This document shows positions 50,301 through 62,300 of a stretch of 64,000 nucleotides of DNA, in pieces. The translations under genes were made by a program, and so were the position numbers. Where the stretch lies: positions 131,882,087 through 131,946,086 of the forward strand of contig CP136061.1 of NCBI GenBank assembly GCA_032622095.1. Reading direction: 5' to 3'. Under the pieces are notes generated by a model. The model had not been told where the DNA came from. It ran no database searches and saw nothing but the letters and a program-made list of their open reading frames with translations. Origin of the DNA: Siphonodentalium dalli. Taxonomy: Eukaryota > Mollusca > Scaphopoda > Gadilida > Siphonodentaliidae. Positions within the stretch are counted from its first letter, which is position 1. Every line of letters starts with the position of its first letter.

Positions 50301-53300
50301 GTAACTTTTCAGGATTTATTCGGAAATATGGCTTGTTGCCATTCATCGGAAAGCTCTCACTGAGAGCTTTCCGAATAATGGCAACAAGCCATATTTCTGA
50401 CTAAATCCTGAAAAGTTGCCCATAATTATGCTGTGGTTAAGGAGTCAATTATTTAGGGCATTACTGTTGTCTACATCTGCTCAACGTATTTGACTCATGA
50501 CAGGGCATAAAATCTATCATACGTGTGTTGTACATATTGTACATTCTGACACTACAAATGATTTGCTATATAATAGGTTACATCCTGTCTCTCGGCATAG
50601 ATATCTTTATAGTCACTTGTTATTGTATTTCAATGAAATTTGATAATGAAGCTCTTGAGCATGGAATGTTCGAAAGGAGTATGCATCTAAAAATATTTGA
50701 TTGTATGATATTATCAATCACAGAACATAATTTTGTCATCTATAGATATATCTGCGAATGTATGTTTGTCTACTGCTTTAGGAATTAATGCCGGAACATC
50801 TGAAGGACTCCAAATAGGTCTTAAATGGCTAACTGTTTACGAGGAAGATATTGGTGCAGTTTAAAAATTTCAAAAGTGACACTGTAGTCAGGGATGGAAC
50901 AGGGTAGGGTCACCATGATCATTTTTTTTGTTTTTTGTTGCCAATTTAACCCTTTCAGTGCCAAGTCCGATTTTTGTATCAACCCATATTTCCTTGATCA
51001 TTTTTCAAATTTATTGATTATAATAATGTGATACATTGATGGAAAGAGCTCTAAGAGCTGTTTCCATCAATGTAATGAATTGATAATGAGCTCTTTCCAT
51101 CAATGTATCATATTATTATAATCAATAAATTTGAAAAAAGATCAAGGAAATATGGGTTGATACAAAAATGAATTGTCTAAGAGCTCTTTTCATCAATGTA
51201 TCATATTATTATAATCAATAAATTTGAAAAAAAAAGATCAAGGAAATATGGGTTGATGCAAAAATCGGACTTGGCACTGAAAGGGTTAAACTTAAATAAA
51301 GTCATCTCCTTGATATGGAGAATCTAATGGTATGGTTTAAAGATATTAAAGTGGTGTCGGTCGAGAGTGTTTCGGGAGGAGCACCAACACTGATAAAAAC
51401 ATGTTTATTTCAGATTTACTTCTAATTTAGATATATTAAGCATCCCCATGATATAAGGAATGTAATGGTGTAGCATGTTAACATGTTAACAAATATAGTT
51501 ATACCCCCCGCAAAGAAGTTAGGGGGGGTATACTGGAGTCAGCTTGTCCGTCCGTCCGTCGTCCGTCCGTCCGTGGACACAAATTTGTCCGGAGTTTTTC
51601 TCAGTCGTTTTTTGATCAATTTCTGTGAAACTTGGCACAGACATCAACCACCATGGGAACCTGTGCACCTGCGATTATGACGTCTGTCGGACTTTTTATT
51701 TTGGAGTTATCCCCCCTTTTTCGACTTAATTTTCGCAGCATGTATACTTTTGTCCGAGCTTTTATTCCTACATTTTTTGGTCAATTTTTTTAAAACGTGG
51801 CACAGATATTTAGTACCATTGGAACTTGTGCATCTGCGATTATGACATCTGTCCGACATTTTTTGGTGGAGTTATCCCCCTTTTTCAACTTAGAAACTTT
51901 TTTTGCAACATGCATAATTTTGTCCGAGCTTTTATTCCTACATTTTTTGGTCAATGTTTTTAAATCTTGGCACTGATATTTAGTACCATGGGAACCTGTG
52001 CACCTGCAATTATGACGTCTGTCCGACATTTTTTGTGTGGAGTTATTCCCCTTTTTCGACTTAGAATTTTTTTCGCAACATACATAATTTTGTCCAAGCT
52101 TTTATTCCTACAATTTTCGGTCAATAGGTTTAAGATTAGGGTTATGGTTGTACACCTGCAATGGGAACTGTTATTTTATTATTTTAACTAAATGTTTACT
52201 GACATGTCAAACATCTTAGTATTTTTAAAAAAGGGGGGTATCCGTAGTCCCATTGGGACAGTCACACCTCTAGTTAAAATATATTTTTGCCGGTTTTCCC
52301 ACAAACTTACATATAGGCATCTCCATGATATGAGTTATCAAATGTTGTGGTTTATAGTTCCTGATTCAGAAGTGGAGAAAGGGGCACAAAAATTGCTAAC
52401 ATATTGTTGACGACGTCACCAAACTTATTTAGTCATCTTCATGATACGAGACATTTATATAATAACTAGCCGGTGAGCCCGACATTGTCCGGGCGACGTT
52501 GTCCGGGCTATTCAAAAACCAAATTTCAAGTCGATAGCTCTACCCGTTTCCGAGATCTGGTTGGTATCCGGGGCAAGATACATTCACATACCAAATTTCA
52601 AGTCGATAGCTCCACCCGTTTCCGAAATCTCGTCTGCATGCGCGAAGCTGGCGTCGCACGGGCTCGGCGACACGATAAAATTCGTATCCGGGGCAAGATA
52701 CATTCACATACCAAATTTCAAGTCGATAGCTCCACCCGTTTCCGAGATCTCGTCTGCGCATGCGCGAAGCTGGCGTCGCACGGGCTCGGCGACCCGATAA
52801 AATTCGTATCCGGGGCAAGATACATTCACATAGCAAATTTCAAGTCGATAGCTCCACCCGTTTCCGAGATCTCGTCTGCGCATGCGCTGCACGGGTGTCG
52901 CACGGGCTCGCCAATACGACAACGTCCACCGCCTGGTCAAACTACACCCACCCACGTACCAATTTTCGTCCCGATCGGTCGAGAATCGTAGATTTGTATT
53001 AATGACAAACAAACAAACAGACAAACAGACAGACAAACAGACAGAGGTCTTCAAAATATATATGAGATGTAATTTAAATATTCCTAAGTTGCAGCATCCG
53101 AGTCATTGGCGTCGGTGGGATATACGGGTTAATTTTTGGCATTGACAAAGAATATATAACTATTCAGCAATTCTTATTGTTCCCCAAAATATTTGGAGGA
53201 CTATTGTAATCAGCTACGTCCGTTCATACATTTGTGCATGTGTATTCCCATTCCTTGTCCAGACGTTAACTCTTTCAACCTGGCAGCCCGCTTTAGCAGG

Positions 53301-56300
53301 CAGAGCGCAATTTTTTGGGAGTAATACAATTTTTATTTCCAGGGATATACAAAATTATTTTATTGGTTAGCGACAGGTATATCCTTTGGGTGTTATTTGG
53401 TATCAATACTAATTGATTGGTGCATATGCATAACTAACATGTACTGTTATCAAGAGGGTTTTTTCTGGGCCTAAATATTGACAGCTCATGTATGACGTCA
53501 CATTCTTTCTCTCAATGTTTTATTTGTGGTATCCATCTATTGTCTCCTATTTTTGACGTAATGTGACCAAAATCACCATACTGCAACCCTGGGACTTTAA
53601 TAATAATAGTTGCACATGCATATTATAAACATGACATGAACATTCATAAACATTTTAGAAACCCGATCAGGGTTCTGGCAGTTGTTTTAGTTGGAAAGTT
53701 ACTCATAATTCCTGAGCATAATGACAAGTGAATGTATAATTATTGGCCTAAATTTGCAAAATGTGTGAAAATATGTCTATTTTAGTCAGTAACTTTTTTT
53801 TGGGGCATATTAGGTTAGTACGGGTCTGGGCTCGTCTTTAATAAAACAGTTATGTTAAATGAACCTATTAGTAAAATATTTGAAACCATGCAGGGTGTCA
53901 TCACAACCACGTTTATATAAGTGACACTTGCAAAGAATTGATACATACATACACGCATGTAGTTGTGGGACACATTTATATGCTAAGTTGATATCCAAGA
54001 CACATGTGATACAATTAACTAGAGTGTATATTGGGGTTCAATATCCCTTCTCAGTTCTCACCTGTACACTCCTGAGATATAATTTTGAGATGACATCACC
54101 AACTGGTATATACATGTAATACAAATTGAAAGAAACTTACTAGCGATAATAAAAACATGCAGTTTGCCATATCCGACATCACTCTAAAGGTAGTATTGAA
54201 GCATACATCAGGAACACATAATTTTACTTAGGCAAACTGTAAATCCAGGGTTCGGGGATATCTATAACCGTATATTCAGGGATGAAAGAGTTAACTCAGT
54301 TCACATTGTCCGATCAAAGCGAAACTTGGTACGAAGACTAACCTTAACATTATTGAGGTCAAGTTTGATTTTGGCTGCAGTTCAATTAATTTTGATGGAG
54401 TTATGCCCCTTTTTTAACTTTTTTTTTTTATGAGGTTCATAGGTTGTTTGTTGAACTTATTATCTGAACATTTTCTTCCAATAAATAAGACTCCTTCTGC
54501 ACTTGAATTATTTGTCATCTGCTAATTTTTTTCTGAACACCCCTCCAGATGAATAATATATCATCCCAATGTATATACTTATATGACTGATTGGGAGAAT
54601 CCATTTAGTATAGAAAGGGTTCAATAAATCAATTTCACTTAGCATGTTTATAAACACATTTGAGTTTTGGCTTCAGGGAAAATAAGTGAGCTATGTTAAT
54701 GAGTTACATTAAAGAAGGTTGACTTGATTAGACAATTATATTTACATGCGGGCAACCAATTCTAATTCAATTATTCATACGTAAGCAATAGATCATAGTA
54801 TTATCTTCGATGTTAAATTGCTTGTAATTAAGAAGTATATGCATATTCCAGGCTGAAGGTGCATGAAAGCATGTTTTCATATTCACAACGCAAGAGTGAC
54901 GCCATGGTCAAACAGTCTGAGTTAGTTACATGTACAGTAATGCTCTAAGTAATCGACATCTTAACCACAGCAGAATTATGGGCAACTTTTCAGGATTAAG
55001 TCGGAAATATGGCTTGTTGCCATTCATTGGAAAGTTCTCGGGGAGAGCTTTCCGATGAATGGCAACAAGCCATATTTCCGACTAAATCCTGAAAAGTTAC
55101 CCTTAATTCTGCTGTGGTTAAGAAGTCAATTAATTAGGGCATTACTGTATGTCAATACGCACTATTTAAAATACATGCCACCAGGTTTTACTTTCTTTCG
55201 AGTTTATTTCAATGATGTCTATAACTATTTTATCAGAATTATTATTTGGAGTATATAATCACCCATCTTCACAACAATATGATGAGGCAGTTATGTTCTA
55301 CTTGATATAAGTTTTCATCGTGGTGGTCTTTAACCCTTCCATGACTGGAGCTTCCTGAAATTTGGCGAAAACCCTGTGCCAATGCATTCTCTTACATATG
55401 CGAGTCTCCCTTAGGGAGCCTCGCATATATAAGAGAATACATTGGCCTAACAATATTTATCTTGACCTTGCAAGCCAGTGCATTCTCTTTTATACAAGGC
55501 TCCCTATGGGAGACTCGTATATATAATAGAATGCATTGGCACATGATCTTTAATGCTGCAACAGCGCAGCTCCCATCATGAAAGGGTTAATATACATATG
55601 TGTCTTCAGGAACAATTAATAACTGAAACTGTCATCAGATGCAAGACTTTTACGAAAATATTTTTGTCTGTTTTGAACTCCCGCAGCACCTTGTGCGAAT
55701 GCAAAGTGCAAGTTCAAAACTGAGTGAAAAATAGTCCTGCACAAAATTAAATAAGAGGAAGGTAGTATTTATTTATTATCCATTCTCTGAAGTTTTTTTG
55801 CAGCCATTTCTTAAATCATTATACTGTCTGTTTCCTGACTTTATATTAGCTATTTTTTGGAATGTTATTTCTAGGTGTGGAGAAGATGATGAAATAGAAA
55901 TAATATGTTTGAGGGACCGAGCTAAAGACGGGATAAGGGATATGTCACAGAGTATACTTATACATCTCAGTATGTCATCCATGTCAAACGTTACAGGTGA
56001 GCTATAAACATGTTATTCAACAGTGGCAGGCCAACAATTTTTGGATACTGAAAAAGTTCAATTATACCAACAAAATTAAAGCTATTAAGTAATTAGTAGC
56101 TCAGTTTGGTCTCTTTTACATATTAAATTCCAATGCAAGTACTAAGTAGTGCTAGGTAGCGTATGGAAGGAAAATTCTTGATGATATCACATATACAGTC
56201 ATACCACTTAACCCTTTCATGACTTGAGCTGCACTGGTGCAGCATTAAAGATCCTGTGCCAGTGCATTCTCTTATATATGCGAGTCTCCCATAGTGAGCC

Positions 56301-59300
56301 TCGCATATATATGAGAGTGCACTGGCTACAAGGTCAAGGTAAATATTGTTAGTCCAATGTATTCTCTTATATATGTGAGGCTCCCTATTATATTTATATG
56401 GCGATTGATCTGGGACAACACAAATAAATCTGACTATTTTTTAAGTATAATTTTCTCTAACTGTGACTAGTTAGATATTCCCTTTATTTTTAATTACAAG
56501 CAAGATATTTGATAATTGATGTGATGCCCCACCACCCACTGATTAACCCTTTCAGTGCCAAGTCCGATTTTTGTATCAACCCATATTTCCTTGATCATTT
56601 TTAAAATTTATTGATTATAATAATGTGATACAATAATGGAAAGAGCTCTTAAATTTAAAAATGATCAAGAAAATATGGGTTGATACAAAAATCGCACTTG
56701 GCACTGAAAGGGTTAAAGTAACGAAAGATGTACAATACAGATATTAGGAGGGGTGAGATATGAATCTCCAGGGAAGGTCACCAACAACGAATAAACCTTT
56801 GCTGGAAGTGGTCGACTAGTTTTGGATTGTTACCTATTATCCATCTTCAGTGGGTGTGAGGATAATTGCTTGCTGACTCCGTTCATTTAGCCCTTGGTGC
56901 ATCATCCTTCAATATGATTGATTTAAACCTGTAAGGTCATGGTTCACAAATGTGGTTGACACTCATTGTGGCTTCCTTTACTGGTTCACTCAGTGGTTTA
57001 CTCCCTTATATGGTTGTGGTTCTACTTATTTGATACATTAACCTGATTTTTGTGGTTCACTGGGACATGGGCTTCGATCATCACTCCATTAGTAGTATGT
57101 GGTTCATTAATCGTGTAAGCTAGCTTGATTTTGGTGGTTCATATCTATGGTTCAGTGGATTGTGAACTGAACAAGGCGTGGTTCACTTCTGTGGTTCACT
57201 CCTATGTGATAGTGATGATTCAGAGGGGCAGTTTTTGTGGTTCACATATGTACTTCACTGGGTAGGGAGGTATTGTGGTCCTGCTGCATATGAACTTTAA
57301 ATCTGATGGTCTCATTTGTGGTCACATTTGTGGTTCATTTTGTTGTCACATGTCGTTATGATTATTTTGGGGATGTTTGTCATGCTTAGTTTTGACTCTT
57401 TCACTGTAAACGACTTTCACCAATATATAACACAACAGGGACAGACCTGTCACATTTTACTACAACCTACCCGGCCACATGCAGTATGTCAGACCTTACA
57501 TTATACATTTATTGCATTGTTTTGAGGTTGACATGAGGATTTATCAATCCGAGGAAGTTATGAAGTGAATATTAACTTCCAAACGTTGATAAATCCTCAT
57601 GTCAATCTCGAAACAATGCAATAAGTGTTTTATTATATGATCTACCAATGTTATCAAGCCACATTAGGCCTGAAACGCCTTACTGACCCGTGTATATAGA
57701 TGGGTGTAAATGGATCCATCAATGCACAACAATGTAGATACATTGGAAAAACCCAGGGATTTGCAATTCATAGTAATAACTCATGACATCGCATGACTTT
57801 ATACAATTATCGCATTGTTTCGAGGCTGACACGAGGAATTGTCAATCCGAGGAAGTCAATATTCACCAAGGCCATATGCCGAGGTGAATATTGACTTCCA
57901 AGGGCTGAAAATTTGTCGTGTCAACCAAGAAACAATGCGATAACTGTTTTATTATATGAAACGCACTTTGATTGGACAAGACGTTGTGACATTGAACATC
58001 GCTGGGAAAACCTTATCTATTTTCAGGTCTGATAATAAGTTATGTTAACCCCTGAAGTATCTGACGTTACTCAGAACTGTTATTAACCTGTTGTTTCATT
58101 AATGATGTGAACATCGTTAGATATCTCGATTGTTTCGTTATGTTTTAACATAGGAATTGGGGAAAGAAACTTATGACCATATAATACAAAATTTTATTAA
58201 ACCTTCTAGCCTATTTAAAGCACACATCCGGTAGATATAATGAGTTATCAACTTCTTTTCCATATGATTTAGTATAGGACTTTGAGAAGAAAGCTTATGA
58301 TCATATAATAGGCCAAATTATCTATATACTACCCAGGGACCCAGATAATGACGCAAACACCAAAGTTCGCAAGAACAGGGACTCACAGTATATTTTGGGA
58401 TTCCTTACGGCTTGAATAGGAACAAAATTAAGTCACCACTCCTCTTATTATACTATCTCATATATATTTTGAAGACCTCTGTTTGTCTGTCTGTATGTCT
58501 GTATGTCATTTATACAAATCTACGATTCTCGACCGATCGGGACGAAACTTGGTACGTGTGTGTAGTTTGACCAGGCGGTCGTCGTTGTCGTATTGACGAG
58601 CCCGTGCGACGCCCGTGCAGCGCATGCGCAGACGAGATCTCGGAAACGGGTGGAGCTATCGACTTGAAATTTGCTATGTGAATGTATCTTGCCCCGGATA
58701 CAAATTTTATCGGGTCGCCGAGCCCGTGCGACGCCAGCTTCGCGCATGCGCAGACGAGATCTCGGAAACGGGTGGAGCTATCGACTTGAAATTTGCTATG
58801 TGAATGTATCTTGCCCCCGGATACGAATTTTATCGGGTCGCCGAGCCCGTGCGACGCCAGCTTCGTGCATGCGCAGACCAGATCTCGGAAACGGGTGGAG
58901 CTATCGACATGAAATTTGGTTTTTGAATAGCCCAGACAACGTCGGGCTCATCGGCTAGTCTATTATATATTTCGGGAAATCTGTGTGTCTGTCTGTCTGT
59001 CTGTGTTCGCGATGGACTCGAAAACGACCAAGCAGATTTCTATGAAACTTGGTATGTGGGGGTACTTTCGGCCGGGGAGTGGCATGGGCCTGTTAATTTG
59101 CCAGTGCGACGTGACCTTGACCTTGAAATCGGGTCAATTCAAGGTCAAATCACGAATTTTGATGGGATTTTGACGAAATTTGATACGTTGGGTTACTTTT
59201 GTCCACTGAGTGTTTTGGACGGGTCAAATCGTGACCATGACCTGACCTTGATCTTCAAAATGATCAATTCAAGGTCAAATCGGGTAAAACCGGATGGATT

Positions 59301-62300
59301 TCGACGGGTACTTTTGTCGGGTACTTTTGTCCGGGCAGTGTTTTGGACGGGTCAAATCATTACCCCACCTGACCTTGACCTTCAAAATGGACAATTCAAG
59401 GTCAAATCGCGCAATTCGCCGAAAAGCAGAGGGGAAACAGCCTGGATGAAGTCGGGTCCACCTGCTAGTATAGATATATAAACAAAATCTAATTTTGTCA
59501 TGCAGCCAATCACCTACTGAAGTGGGGACTTTCAAGTAAACAAATTTGATCAATTTAAAATATTCAAACCAGCATGCCCCTTTAACCCTTTCTATACTAA
59601 ATACTCATTGATGAGGAGTTCCCATTGGATATGTTCAGATAATGAGTTCAACAAACAACCATATGTCATCTGTTTTATTATTTATTATTATTTATTTATT
59701 ATAAGTACATTTAATTATTTCCCTCCAATAGATAGGATTCCTTCTGGACTTTTATTATCTACTGTCTGCTTATTTTTCCTGAAAATCAGTCCAGATTAAT
59801 AATAGACCATTCCAATGTATAAATCTATAACTAGGGGGGAATCCATTTAGTTTAGAAATTGTTAAGCTGACATCTATAGAACAACTTGGTATAATAGGGC
59901 CCTGTGAATTCAGAATTTGAAATGATATGTGATTCGGTATTCAATTTGTTCATATTTGAATACTCGCAGGACCCTAGGATATAAATACATTACAAACCAA
60001 TCATGGAGTAAAATAAATTGTTTTTGACATCACTTCAACATTACAAACCAATCATGGAATAAAATAAATTGTTTTTGACATCACTTCAACTTTTCAGAAA
60101 TGCCCAAATGTGTCGGCTGGGAGAAGAATGAGAGACAGAAGTTGGGACCAAGATTTGTTAACCTCAGCTCGTCTATGGATCCTGCTAAGTAAGTTAATAT
60201 TATGGTTAGCCTTGTTGTGGTTGATAGTGGTTTCACTGGTGAATTTAGTGATGGTGCACTGCAGAGCAGGCTAGCACCACAAAATTCACTCACTGGGGAC
60301 CTCATTCTGCTTAGGCCTCATCTTCTGGGAAGTATCTATAGACTCAAATTAACATTGTTTTTAGTTTACTTTTTAATTCTGTTCAGTTTCTATATCCCCT
60401 AATTTGCAGAAGATAAAATGCATATTTGAGGTGACTAATGGGTGAACATCACCAACTTCTTGATGAGTAGATCACTTACGGATGGACACAACCATTTTAT
60501 ATTGCCTTTACCACTCTCTTAACCCTTTCATGATGGGAGCTTCCTGAAATTTTGCAAAAACCCTGTGCCAATGCATTCTCTTATATATGCGAGTCTCCCA
60601 TATGGAGCTTCGCATATATAAGAGAATACATTGGCCTAACAATATTTATCTTGACCTTCTAAGCCAGTGCATTCTCTTATATATGCAAGGCTCCCTATGG
60701 GAGACTCACATTTTTTAGAGAATGCACTAGCACAGGATCTTTAATGCTGCCCCAGTGCACCTCCTGTCATGAAAGGGTTAATTCTAACTTTTCAGATTAG
60801 CTGAGTCAGCAGTGGATTTAAATTTGAAGTTGATGAGATGGAGACTGATACCAGATTTAGATCTCGATAAAATCTCTAACACCAAGTGTCTGCTGCTAGG
60901 ATCCGGAACACTCGGATGTAATGTAGCAAGATGCCTCATGGTATGCAATGTATTCTACTACAATGACGGATTTATAAACATCCTCTTAATATTACTTTCT
61001 GATATGTTCTAACATTTTCTAATTTTGGTTGTGTTGTGACTGTATTAGTCTCTGTTTGTCTGAGAATGCAAATTTTCTAATTGAGTTCCAGTGAATCTGA
61101 TGAAAGGTACCCACTGTTGGTGGCCAACCTGTGTCCCTTAGCCATATTAGAATATATAAATGCTAAGCCTACTCCCTCGTCTCTACACCTCATTAAGACA
61201 TTTACTTCCAGGACGAAATCAACATCCGTTACTTATATTCACACTCAACTTGAACAGACAAGTTAATTCAGCGCTCATTTCTAATGATGCTTTTGTAGAG
61301 CGCATGGAAGTTTCGTTGATACAATAGCGATGAAAGTATGGGTATGTGAGCATAAGAATTAGTATATACATGAGTGCAAATATGGCCTTTGTGGACCATG
61401 TTCGATCTCAAGTTTTCTTCAACCGATCGGCATGAAATTTAGTGAGTCAACTTCTACGACAAAACGTAGGCCATGGTCAAATTTTGGGATAAATTCGACT
61501 TAAGAGTGAAAAAATTTAAATGTGCGAAAAATATGACCAATTTACAAACACACCCACACAGGCAGACAATGGGTTTTATATATATAGATGGTTATCTTGA
61601 ATCAGAGGGACCATTTCTGTATGATTGAAACAAGAGTACTTGTTTACACCAAACTGCAATTAACCTCTTCATAACAGGAGCTGCGCTGGTGCAGCATTAA
61701 ATATCCTGTGCAAGTGCAATTTCTCTTATATATGCGAGTCTGCCTATGGAGTTTTCGCAAAATTTCAGGAAGCTCCAGTCATGGAGGGGTTAACACTGTA
61801 TGTCATCTACAGGTAACTGTGTGTCATTTCAATTGAATTGGTTGTTACAGACACTAATCATCTTCCACCTACGCTGTGCATATGATTGTAAAATGCTGAC
61901 ATCCTGGAATATCTGTTCCATGATCTACTCACCAGTGGGCTTGCATTGGGTGGAACTTGGTGACAAGCTTAAAAATACACTTTTAATGTTTACAGCAACA
62001 TTCAGTATTACACGTTATTATACATTATGAAAGGTGGATCCCTAATTCAGGTTTATCAAAGTCAAATGTTAGAATAAGAAACAAAATCCATATATCATAA
62101 ATACTTTCAGGGTGAAAATTAACTTATGCCAAATAATTTGCCAAATGAAAATATTTTTTGCCAAATTCTTTTAGAATTTGCCAAATGCTATCCCTGAGAG
62201 CATAATTTTCTGCAACATTGAGTCTTATTTTGTGGTTTATTATACAACAATAAACCAATCACTGAACAATAAAATTGTTGAAGGGTTGCTTCATCAGAAG

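Noticed and set aside
52473-52991. 172-codon plus-strand frame, with long frames on the opposite strand too
   Set aside because: It crosses a tandem repeat of about 120 bp that stays open in several frames on both strands. Copy 2 at 58456 behaves the same. Repeat composition explains it.
59056-59481. 141-codon plus-strand frame
   Set aside because: Within a tandem-type repeat with recurring GACCTTGACCTT units; no domain.
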